A stretch of 64,000 nucleotides of DNA from JAJRTA01 sp965603125 (GTDB lineage: Bacteria > Zixibacteria > MSB-5A5 > GN15 > FEB-12). The stretch covers positions 1 to 64,000 of the forward strand of contig CBFDBU010000011.1 of NCBI GenBank assembly GCA_965603125.1. The letters are read 5' to 3'. A model generated the notes under the pieces. That model saw only the letters and a program-made list of their open reading frames with translations. It was not told where the DNA came from and did not search any database. Made by a program: the position numbers and the translations under genes. Shown piece by piece: positions 34,286 through 41,538 of this stretch; the first letter of the stretch is position 1; each line of letters opens with the position of its first letter.

Positions 34286-34762
34286 CTACTTGGCCGGTTT
34301 CTTCTTTGATTCGGTCAGCTTTTCCAGCAGCGCCGTGGCCCATTCCGCCGGGGTAGTCTCCGGTCCCTTGGCCGCCTCGCCCTCCCGGGCGATCTTCGTT
34401 GCCTTCAAGTCCTTAAGGTGACAGCGGATCATGCGATCCAGTTTCTCGGCGGCGTCCCAGTCGCCGGCCTCCTGGGCTCGGCCCAGCTTGAGAAAATAGA
34501 CCGCCACCAATTCGACCTGCATGAAGTCCGAACTCTTGTTGAACACGAAGTCCTGATAGAGCTGGCCGATGGTGGTCTCGAAAAGGGGCTTCTCGTCGTC
34601 GGCGAGGAACCGGTTGGCATAAATGCCGTGGCGCATTGAGTTCAGGTTCCCTTCCGGAGCGCCGTGTTTCCGTTCGGCTCCCGAGTTCCGTTGCCAGCGA
34701 TCCAGGTGCATCTCGTCCTTCTTGTTGAGATGTCCGTCGTTCTGTTTCGCTGTATCTACCAT
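34286..34762 (-). CDS. Phage-type protein with GAPxGNxNxxxHG motif, 158 residues
   Basis: The ATG at 34762 is chosen since the upstream extension crosses the shared motif at 34839-34852. The motif GAPEGNLNSMRHGIYANRFL is widespread at the start of small phage and terminase-associated proteins. The rest is helical (LVAVYFLKLGRAQEAGDWDA, RMIRCHLKDLKATK) with a Lys-rich end. The function is unknown; a DNA-binding or packaging accessory is a guess. Confidence 0.6.
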   Translation of the reverse strand: MVDTAKQNDGHLNKKDEMHLDRWQRNSGAERKHGAPEGNLNSMRHGIYANRFLADDEKPLFETTIGQLYQDFVFNKSSDFMQVELVAVYFLKLGRAQEAGDWDAAEKLDRMIRCHLKDLKATKIAREGEAAKGPETTPAEWATALLEKLTESKKKPAK

Positions 34763-34838
34763 GGTCCTCTCGCTCGTGGTCCCAAACCGGGGTTCGGGGC
34801 GGAAGGCGAATTTCGCCACCCGTGGGGAGAACCCCACC

Positions 34839-34852
34839 ATTACCTACCGGCG
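34839..34852 (-). promoter_or_regulatory. Shared element motif, copy e
   Basis: Minus strand CGCCGGTAGGTAAT lies about 77 bp before the ATG at 34762. It is weaker than the other copies at both edges. Confidence 0.4.
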
Positions 34853-34863
34853 GGAGTCGTGAT

Positions 34864-35073
34864 ATGTCGAAAAAGCGGTGTGACATTTGCCGTAGGGATA
34901 ATATATTACTCGAGTGTAGTTTGTACGACCAGTGTGGAACAAATCGCCTTCGCGGGATGGAGGGAGATAAGCCGTTGAAGGCGAAAAGCGTTACATCGAC
35001 AGTCAAGAACGCGCGATGGCGGTTTATGTGGAAAAGAACAGTCTATGGTTGCCGTATTATACAGACTGTATAA
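34864..35073 (+). CDS. Possible small protein with Cys pair, 69 residues
   Basis: The frame begins MSKKRCDICRRDN, with a CxxC, but has no good ribosome site and no known relative that I recognise. It ends in the palindrome at 35056-35074. It may be cassette DNA without a gene. Confidence 0.2.
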   Translation: MSKKRCDICRRDNILLECSLYDQCGTNRLRGMEGDKPLKAKSVTSTVKNARWRFMWKRTVYGCRIIQTV

Positions 35074-35074
35074 T
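35056..35074. promoter_or_regulatory. 19-bp palindrome ATTATACAG-A-CTGTATAAT
   Basis: Perfect nine-base arms around one central A lie 40 bp before the cassette gene start. It could be an operator, or serve as a -10 region. Confidence 0.35.
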
Positions 35075-35114
35075 CATTGTTAGCTTCATAGATGAATATT
35101 CAGGGAGAACAATC

Positions 35115-35723
35115 GTGACAAGCCAAATTGGACAGAAAGCACACCGACTGGGAATTCTGTTTCAGATGTTCGCGGGACGCTTGGTCAATTTCGCCATAGA
35201 AAAGGATACATCCGCCGTCAGCAAACTTGACGAAACGAAGTCAATCCTTCAAGACGCAATTCGATCATTGGATATTTCTGTTTCCTTACCAGATCTACAT
35301 TCCGAGGAGGAAATTGTGGAGTTCTTCCAGCAGGGCTTCCCGAAACTAATTATGGAGATTGGCAAAAGGCTTGCAGTATTACACGGTACTGACGCAAGCA
35401 ATATCTTTCACTTCAGCACTGATGCTGCAGGATATCTTCAAACACATAGGCAGGCAAACATGGCGGCCGACCAGTTCGAAGTGTTACGCGGGTCCTTGGA
35501 ACAGCAAGCACAGGACTTAAGGGTTGATTCAAAGCGAATGCAGAGATTCTTCCTGAATCCAGAGGACGAGTGGGATGGGCTTTTCCAGGATTTACTTGTA
35601 GACAAGAAAGAAGGTTGGACTGACCTTGTCGAGGTCAAGCCAGGAATTGCTGGGTTAAGTTTCGATCTAAAGAAAGCGGTTTCTCTAATATCAGCCTGGA
35701 TAAGCAAAAAAGACAGAAGCTAA
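35115..35723 (+). CDS. Integron-cassette gene product, 202 residues, unknown function
   Basis: The GTG at 35115 has GGGAG eight bases upstream. The protein is soluble and helical (TSQIGQKAHRLGILFQMFAG, EEEIVEFFQQGFPKLIMEIG) with no recognised motif. Its stop codon TAA lies inside the attC inverse core (AGCTAAC), which is typical of integron cassettes. Codons are AT-rich compared with neighbours, supporting transfer. The cassette boundary may be the GTTAGCT at 35079. Confidence 0.6.
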   Translation: MTSQIGQKAHRLGILFQMFAGRLVNFAIEKDTSAVSKLDETKSILQDAIRSLDISVSLPDLHSEEEIVEFFQQGFPKLIMEIGKRLAVLHGTDASNIFHFSTDAAGYLQTHRQANMAADQFEVLRGSLEQQAQDLRVDSKRMQRFFLNPEDEWDGLFQDLLVDKKEGWTDLVEVKPGIAGLSFDLKKAVSLISAWISKKDRS

Positions 35724-35776
35724 CAAGGAGCTGAAGACGACACAGTAAACCGCGCCCCTCAGCTCCCGCGTTAGGC
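35718..35776 (+). other. attC recombination site of an integron cassette
   Basis: Inverse core AGCTAAC (35718-35724) and core GTTAGGC (35770-35776) flank a palindrome with GGAGCTGA pairing with TCAGCTCC. Length (59 bp) and layout fit a short attC site. Confidence 0.75.
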
Positions 35777-35789
35777 GAAAGGGGATATC

Positions 35790-35879
35790 ATGTCTTGGTT
35801 TTCACGATTGTTTGGGGAAAAGCAAGAAGTAATGCTCTTCCTTGCAGGTAGTGAGAAGATATTGGAAAAACGGACCTAG
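35790..35879 (+). CDS. 29-residue cassette ORF, probably truncated
   Basis: It starts MSWFSRLFGEKQE after GGGGATATC, a beginning often seen in integron-cassette proteins, and stops after 29 codons. The cassette after it is incomplete, so the product may be a broken remnant. Confidence 0.3.
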   Translation: MSWFSRLFGEKQEVMLFLAGSEKILEKRT

Positions 35880-35937
35880 GAGAAAAAGTAAGAGGCTCAT
35901 CGAAGTGCTGAGTATGGAGGGAATGTGCAATGGAGAC

Positions 35938-36003
35938 GGCTAACAAAGCGCTGTACCTGACCGCTATTTCGCTACGCTCCATAGCGGCAGGTGAGCTTTT
36001 ATG
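35938..36003 (+). other. Degenerate second attC site
   Basis: Inverse core GGCTAAC (35938-35944) is followed by the stem ACCTGACCGCTA / TAGCGGCAGGT, typical of long attC sites. The expected GTTAGGC core is missing, so the site has decayed or was cut. Confidence 0.55.
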
Positions 36004-36047
36004 GGCTAATCCCATCTGATGACCAATTAATATTCCATCCTCTTCCT

Positions 36048-36314
36048 TCAATTAGAAGTAGAAGCTCCCGCCACGATCTGACGCACGCGACGCGGAGTCA
36101 CGCCGGAAAGTCTGGCGATCTCACGTGTGGAGATTCCTTGGTCTTTCAGGGCAAGCACCAGTTTGCGACGCTCGTGGTAGAAGCAGGTATCGCTCGGCAC
36201 CCACAGAAGGCCGGTGAAGTGCTCTTGGATAGCACGCAGCAGTTCGGGCGGCAGAACGTCTTTGGCATTCGCATAGTCTCGTTTCACTTTTCGTTCCTCA
36301 TTCTTCTCAGCCAT
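36048..36314 (-). CDS. Small helix-turn-helix protein, 88 residues
   Basis: The C-terminal half is a helix-turn-helix (KDQGISTREIARLSGVTP, then RRVRQIVAG), similar to resolvase-type or phage regulators. It overlaps the upstream 277-residue gene by 31 bp, so they are co-translated. Probably a regulator of the element. Confidence 0.55.
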   Translation of the reverse strand: MAEKNEERKVKRDYANAKDVLPPELLRAIQEHFTGLLWVPSDTCFYHERRKLVLALKDQGISTREIARLSGVTPRRVRQIVAGASTSN

Positions 36315-37117
36315 GGTTGATCCACATCTGGGTTATAGAACCTCAGACGGTTTTCCTTCGATGTCGTTCCGTCAATCTCGATTGACTGCCTGGTGACTTC
36401 GCCGATACGTACATTGCCATCCACAAAACACACCAGACCGTAGTCCTGACCATAAGGGAAACGAAGACATCCTCGGTTCTGGTAGAGACTGGCTTCGCTC
36501 CATCCGAGGGAAAGAGCTTTATCACGTATGGCGTCCACCTTGGCAATGGCCCGTGTAGAAACCTCCTGCGTGAATTGCCACTCGCCGTTCTTCGGATAGA
36601 GAAATCGTGAGCCCGGCAGGGGCCTCTCCTCCGGTGCAACTTGTTTGAGTGCATATTGAATACCCTGTCCAAATGTCTCGAGCACCGGCGGAGAATATGT
36701 CTTCGGGTCCAGCGACTGGATCGCAGAACGAAGTGTGTCCTCACCAAAACGATTCACTGCCCAGGTGTGGATATCATCAAACCGGGTACGCAGCTTGTCG
36801 AAAGCAGGTGATGAGATTCGTCCCAAGTCCGCTGCCTTCCTGGCCAATGCCATCTTATGCTTGAGCCAAGCGTAGTAGTCCGGATCGAGCCGACGGAAAC
36901 AGGTGTCATCAATGCTGACGTCCCGGGCGTAGTACTTCGGCGTCAACGTCTCCCATGATTCAAGGTTCGTGGCCACATAGAGTGCCGCCTCCTGCGTGGT
37001 TTCATCACCAGCCGTGACGTCCTCCGCGCAGGACTGGTTCTCTGACTCGGTTTCAGAGACATCAATCGGTATCGTGGCCCCCGCCGTCTGTTCCATCATG
37101 AGTTTGAGAAGGCTCAC
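36284..37117 (-). CDS. Unrecognised element protein, 277 residues
   Basis: The protein is preceded at about 35 bp by the shared motif (37152-37165) and by the ribosome site GGAG. It is acidic at the N-terminus. The middle has RRLDPDYYAWLKHKMALAR and the C-terminal half RFPYGQDYGLVCFVDGNVRI. No family is recognised. It sits between the iteron cluster and the HTH protein, so a role in replication control is possible (inference). Confidence 0.5.
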   Translation of the reverse strand: MSLLKLMMEQTAGATIPIDVSETESENQSCAEDVTAGDETTQEAALYVATNLESWETLTPKYYARDVSIDDTCFRRLDPDYYAWLKHKMALARKAADLGRISSPAFDKLRTRFDDIHTWAVNRFGEDTLRSAIQSLDPKTYSPPVLETFGQGIQYALKQVAPEERPLPGSRFLYPKNGEWQFTQEVSTRAIAKVDAIRDKALSLGWSEASLYQNRGCLRFPYGQDYGLVCFVDGNVRIGEVTRQSIEIDGTTSKENRLRFYNPDVDQPWLRRMRNEK

Positions 37118-37151
37118 TTTCGGTACTCCACTTAGTAGAATTTCCTCCCGA

Positions 37152-37165
37152 GATACTTACCGGAA
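37152..37165 (-). promoter_or_regulatory. Shared element motif, copy f
   Basis: Minus strand TTCCGGTAAGTATC lies about 35 bp before the ATG at 37117, with GGAGG between. Confidence 0.55.
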
Positions 37166-37185
37166 CGAACCGGATAGTGCCGAAT

Positions 37186-37505
37186 TGCGAAGGTGCGAAG
37201 GGTCAAGAACATGAAAAGAACCTTCGCAGGAGCCTTCGCATTGCTGTAACTGATTGATAAGAAAGATAGATATGATAAAGAGAAGGTGAAGGTGCGAAGG
37301 TAGTAGGTAGAGTTACTCACGTGTGAGCAGAGAAACACAAGGGGATTAGTCAGGCGGCGGCCATGACATGTGAGTTTTTTTTCTCAGGTAAGGGGGGTGG
37401 ACCCCCGAAACCCTTCGCGCCTTCGCGCGATCAGCATAATGGCTTGCTATGGAGGGGCTTACGGGCGTGAAGGTCCTTCGCCGTTTGCGAAGGGTACCCT
37501 TCGCA
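37186..37505. repeat. Iteron cluster, ten copies of TGCGAAGG in both orientations; candidate replication origin
   Basis: Copies begin at 37186, 37194, 37293 and 37486 (forward) and 37221, 37233, 37412, 37420, 37475 and 37498 (reverse; last base varies). Two pairs are directly adjacent. The last pair forms a perfect 20-bp palindrome at 37486-37505. AT-rich stretches lie between copies. The cluster ends 27 bp from the primase-helicase stop, and its layout fits an initiator-binding origin or a partition site. Confidence 0.6.
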
Positions 37506-37531
37506 TCGTCCCGGTAGAGACATGGGTTTCT

Positions 37532-40500
37532 TCAGATGAGGAAGGTAATGTCGTAGGTGGCAGTGCGACGGACCGAGTGCGAAGAACGGTTGACCGTAAT
37601 CTCGAACCCCACTTCCCTGATCGTCTCCAGGTCATTCGAGAACCGTTGGGCAAACTGCTGGACGGAGTTCATGTGGAATGAAAGGCCGAAGTCCTTGGAT
37701 AGACGCTTGATGGCCACGAAGAGGTCACGGGCAAGAGCGCCCTTGATGGTAGTCTCGTCCTGGAAGTCAATCTGGTAACGTTCGAGAAACGCCGCCTTGT
37801 TCGTCTTGGCGACATTGACGGTGGTGCACTCTAAATCAGCTTCAAGCGCATGGCGGTAGGCCTTGAAGAGCGCCGCCAGGCAGGTGGCAATGGGGTTGGA
37901 TTCCCGCGCGGTCTCCATACTGACGCTGTTGAGCGAGGCGATCCGGTCCAGGAACTGCGGGTGGAGTTCATCAAGGGCCTGGTCGATCACTTCCGGCAGT
38001 TCGCCGGCCAGCATCATCAGGTACATCAGGCTGAGGTAGTCGTTGCAACGGCGCTTGCCGTGGTTGCCCAGGGTCCTATGGAGCAGGCGCATCACCTTCT
38101 CCTGCGCGCCGTCCCGCAGCATGGCCAACACCTGACAGGTGCGTTTCATCATGGCGGAGACGATGAGGTCGCGGTGCTCCCGAATGGCGGCCAGTATTTT
38201 CGCTTCGAGGAAGCAATCGCTGGCCTGCTCGTCCATTTCAAAGCGGATGATGAACGAGCGCGACAGGATTTCCGCGAGTTCCCCACCCAGCGGCTCAATG
38301 CCGGTGGTGTTCAGCAGACACTTGGTGCGCTCGATGACAGTCTCGGTATCGGTGCCGCTCTTGCGCTTCTCCTTGGCGATGCCGGTGATGCTGGTCAGGA
38401 TGAAAGTAGTTAGGTCCTCGGTCATCTGCTTGACCTCGATGTTGTCGAGGACGATGAGCGGGTTCTGGGAGCCGTCGGTGTAGTTGGCCGCGTCAGTGCT
38501 CTTCTTCTGCTGGGGCTCGCCGTAGAGCAGGGCAGAGATCAGTTTGCTGGCCGTGGTTTTACCCGAGCCGGCTGGACCTTCGAAACGTGTCATCGGTCGC
38601 GTCCCGGCGAAATCGATCAGCAAAAAACAGGACAGCCACGAGAGGATCAGAGACCTTTCGCCCGGAGCGCAGGTCATGTTGTCCAGGATCAACCCCACCA
38701 GGAGGCGGTCGGCTTCGTCTGGATCGGCGTCCGGCAGAAAGCGGATCGGAGCCATCTTGCGTGAGCCGTCCAAAATAATGCCATCCGCATTACCGCCGTT
38801 CTTGAGAACTTCGATTTCATCCGCCGTGATTCTGACGATCTCGTGATCGGTGTTGTTTAGGTTGAAGTAGATGGTGTTCCGCGCCACGTCCGTGTGAAGC
38901 CATGAAAAGTGATCCCGCACCTGCCCGCGTTCAACGGCAAGGTTCGCCAGCACCTCGTAGAAGGTCCGACCGCCCCCGGTGGTCTGAACGAGCCCTGTAT
39001 GTTTGTAGATGACCGAGGAGTAGAGCCTCTTGCGTCCGCGGTCCGAGGTGTCCATCCAAAATATGGCGTCCTCAAAAAACATGAACGGCTCGCCCTGTGG
39101 CGTGCGAAAGAAACGAGCTCCATTGGCGGCAAACCAATCGTAAGCGGCCTCGGCCACACGGGGATAGTCCGGTGATCCGGATTCCTCCTCCGTTTCAAAC
39201 ATGATCTGTTCTATTCGGGCCCGGCAGGAGCCGGCTGGGGCGCTTGGCGTTCGTTTCTCCCGTTTCTTCTCCTGCTTGGTCTGAGCGCGTCTTTCCTTTT
39301 GCAATACGCGAATCTGGTCGCGCAGGATGGCGAGGGAAAGATTGGATTTCCCGAAGTGCTCCTGGATGAGTTTCAGATGCCGGTTCTGTTCAAGAGGAAC
39401 AAGCTGGGCCACCTCGCGCAACACCGGCCCAAGTGACCGGTTCCTTTCCTCCTCGGACACGTCGGCGGGCAGGCGTGAAATCCCGAACTCCAGTGGCATC
39501 TTCGCCTCGGCGATCAGTCCCTCGAAATCCGCCGCGGTGTGCCCGGCGGCGAAAAAATCGTTGACATCGATCTTGGCCGCGGCCAGAAGTTCTTCGGCTT
39601 CCTTGATCTCTTTTTCCGAACGTCCGTCAAGGCGCTGGGTGAGATCCCGCGGACCTAGCGCGGTATCCAGGCCAAAACGCTCTTTGAGCTCTTGACGGGC
39701 GTTTTCCCGATGCTCGTCGAGGGGAAGGACCACCAGTCTGGTTTGAATCTTGTGCCCGGCGAGAACGGACGCGGTTTTAAGCGCACCGTGCAATCCGGCC
39801 TGGGAAATCTCGTTGTCCTGGCAGATGTAGACGGTCTTGACGCTGCGCAGACGCGGCAGCAGCCGTTCCCAGTCAGCGCCGCGGATACGGACCGTGACCG
39901 GCGACACCGCTACGAACCCGTGCTCCATGAGTGAAATGCAATCGGTGACGCCCTCGGTGATGATCAACCGCTCAGGATTTGCCAGCAGACAATCCTCGTT
40001 GAATAGATAGCCGTTGTTGATACAGGGGGCGATGTGCTTGTTCGAACTGTCGTTGTGGACCGGGAGCTTCTTGTATTTGCCATGCTCCCAGTTCCGGTCC
40101 GGAGTCCACGGCGTTTTGCGGCCGATCATGAAGACCACGCGACCGCGGCTCCAATAAGGGAAAACGATCCGTTTTTCAAAGAATGGGAAAAGGCCGTCCT
40201 GGCCGGTCGGGCGGAACGCTCCAGTCGCGGATAGCTCCCGCAAGCTGAAGCCGTGTTTCTTATTGGTCAGTGTGGCGATGACACCTACACGGCTTTCCGT
40301 ATCCCCATTGTTATCCGCATAGCCGATAAGCATGTTTTCAATGGTCTCATCCGTGATCCCGTACTGAGAATGAAGCCATTGGAACACTTCGGGTGCTTCC
40401 TTGAGCCGTTGGTGATAGAACGAAGCAAGTTCAGTCAGTGCAGCTTGGACACGCAGCTCCAGACTCCGAGCAGCTTCAGCTTCCGCCATTTGCTCCGGAG

Positions 40501-40864
40501 ACAACCCATAGCTGGATAACGAGGGAAGACCCGCCTTGGCGGCCAGGAAATCGCGGGCACCTTGGTGACTCTCCGGCATGGGACCGGATTGACCCCGCGT
40601 TACGACACCAGAATGGATGAACTCCACCAAATGCAGCACATCGCCGCCCACGCCGCAGCCGAAACAGTACCATCCCTGCTTGTCCAGCATGACATGAAGC
40701 GACCGGTGAGACTGGCTCTTGTGGTTCGGGCAATCGCATTGGAGCAGACGGTCGGATTCATGCAGGACGCGAGCGCCGAGCAGTTCCCTGGCGATTCCGC
40801 CGATATCCACCTCGGTAATCCGCCGGTAATAGTCCTTCACGTTGTTGGGCTGCTCCGATGCCAT
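37532..40864 (-). CDS. Phage-type primase-helicase (CHC2 zinc finger, TOPRIM and AAA domains)
   Basis: The ATG at 40864 has GGCGGAGC upstream; 1110 residues follow. Residues about 35-65 form the CHC2 zinc finger (CDCPNHKSQSHRSL, then WYCFGCGVGGD). A TOPRIM region near 300-370 shows LIITEGVTDCISLMEHG and YICQDNE. The C-terminal third is an ATPase with Walker A EGPAGSGKTTASK (about 763) and Walker B LIVLDNIEV. It would prime and unwind element DNA, supporting autonomous replication with the adjacent iterons. It is preceded by the shared motif at 40898-40911. Confidence 0.85.
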   Translation of the reverse strand: MASEQPNNVKDYYRRITEVDIGGIARELLGARVLHESDRLLQCDCPNHKSQSHRSLHVMLDKQGWYCFGCGVGGDVLHLVEFIHSGVVTRGQSGPMPESHQGARDFLAAKAGLPSLSSYGLSPEQMAEAEAARSLELRVQAALTELASFYHQRLKEAPEVFQWLHSQYGITDETIENMLIGYADNNGDTESRVGVIATLTNKKHGFSLRELSATGAFRPTGQDGLFPFFEKRIVFPYWSRGRVVFMIGRKTPWTPDRNWEHGKYKKLPVHNDSSNKHIAPCINNGYLFNEDCLLANPERLIITEGVTDCISLMEHGFVAVSPVTVRIRGADWERLLPRLRSVKTVYICQDNEISQAGLHGALKTASVLAGHKIQTRLVVLPLDEHRENARQELKERFGLDTALGPRDLTQRLDGRSEKEIKEAEELLAAAKIDVNDFFAAGHTAADFEGLIAEAKMPLEFGISRLPADVSEEERNRSLGPVLREVAQLVPLEQNRHLKLIQEHFGKSNLSLAILRDQIRVLQKERRAQTKQEKKREKRTPSAPAGSCRARIEQIMFETEEESGSPDYPRVAEAAYDWFAANGARFFRTPQGEPFMFFEDAIFWMDTSDRGRKRLYSSVIYKHTGLVQTTGGGRTFYEVLANLAVERGQVRDHFSWLHTDVARNTIYFNLNNTDHEIVRITADEIEVLKNGGNADGIILDGSRKMAPIRFLPDADPDEADRLLVGLILDNMTCAPGERSLILSWLSCFLLIDFAGTRPMTRFEGPAGSGKTTASKLISALLYGEPQQKKSTDAANYTDGSQNPLIVLDNIEVKQMTEDLTTFILTSITGIAKEKRKSGTDTETVIERTKCLLNTTGIEPLGGELAEILSRSFIIRFEMDEQASDCFLEAKILAAIREHRDLIVSAMMKRTCQVLAMLRDGAQEKVMRLLHRTLGNHGKRRCNDYLSLMYLMMLAGELPEVIDQALDELHPQFLDRIASLNSVSMETARESNPIATCLAALFKAYRHALEADLECTTVNVAKTNKAAFLERYQIDFQDETTIKGALARDLFVAIKRLSKDFGLSFHMNSVQQFAQRFSNDLETIREVGFEITVNRSSHSVRRTATYDITFLI

Positions 40865-40897
40865 TTCGGCTCCGCCTTCACTGATTTCCACGCTGAT

Positions 40898-40911
40898 TCA
40901 TACTTACCGAA
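40898..40911 (-). promoter_or_regulatory. Shared element motif, copy g (primase)
   Basis: Minus strand TTCGGTAAGTATGA lies about 35 bp before the ATG at 40864. Confidence 0.5.
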
Positions 40912-40945
40912 CCGAAACGAGTTTTGACGGGGATCGGATATTGTG

Positions 40946-40974
40946 TTTGATCTCGTGCTCTGAAGTGTTATCAT
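40946..40974 (+). promoter_or_regulatory. Possible sigma-70 promoter for the 74-residue gene
   Basis: TTTGAT (40946-40951), 17 bp, TATCAT (40969-40974), followed at about 33 bp by the ATG at 41007. Confidence 0.35.
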
Positions 40975-41006
40975 ATATTTTGGTATGGAGATTAAGGGAA
41001 GAGACT

Positions 41007-41231
41007 ATGAGTTTCTATATCTATGAAAACTGGACTGCAGAAAACAAAGCAGTTATTCATCAGGGAAGTTGTGGTAACTGCAACCACGGACAAGGCTGTC
41101 ACCCAAATCCCCTGGGTAAGAAAAATGGTCAATGGCTCGGTCCATGTAATTCCCTGGCTGATGCACGAAGAGAAGCAAGAGCCACTGGAAGGCCGGTTCG
41201 AGAACATCGTTGCGTACGGAAAAGAGTATAG
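41007..41231 (+). CDS. Small conserved Cys-rich protein, 74 residues
   Basis: The ATG follows GGGAAGAGAC. The sequence (SFYIYENWTAENKAVIHQGS, then CGNCNHGQGCH and NGQWLGPCNSLADA) matches a widespread family of small uncharacterised proteins with the same WTAENKAVIH...GxWLGP pattern. The family function is unknown. It opens the plus-strand insert before the NACHT gene. Confidence 0.65.
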   Translation: MSFYIYENWTAENKAVIHQGSCGNCNHGQGCHPNPLGKKNGQWLGPCNSLADARREARATGRPVREHRCVRKRV

Positions 41232-41289
41232 TGGCTCAATACCAAGACAAAGCCACGGACATTCTTTCCAGTGCCGCGAACGCCCCTGG

Positions 41290-41436
41290 CGTGACGCCGG
41301 CATGGCCATCGAAAGCGAAACCACCCTCTCCGATCAGGAACGCGGCAAGGAATGGGAATACCGCGTCATCGCTGTCAATCCGCCACGGCGGACCGGCGAA
41401 GGCGAACCCAACAACACCGTCATGGCGGTGCTGTAA
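41290..41436 (+). pseudogene. Fibronectin-III-like fragment
   Basis: The frame encodes GKEWEYRVIAVN, then EGEPNNTVMAVL, the end of an FN3 domain. There is no start codon of its own and the upstream part is out of frame. It is probably debris from a host-type gene. Confidence 0.3.
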
Positions 41437-41538
41437 TGAAACAGAAGTTGGCCGGATGGACGATCTGGGAAGACTCCGAGACTTCCTGAATCGAATAACG
41501 GGCGTCTCCATACCTAAAGGTTAGCGGAGTAACTCCAC

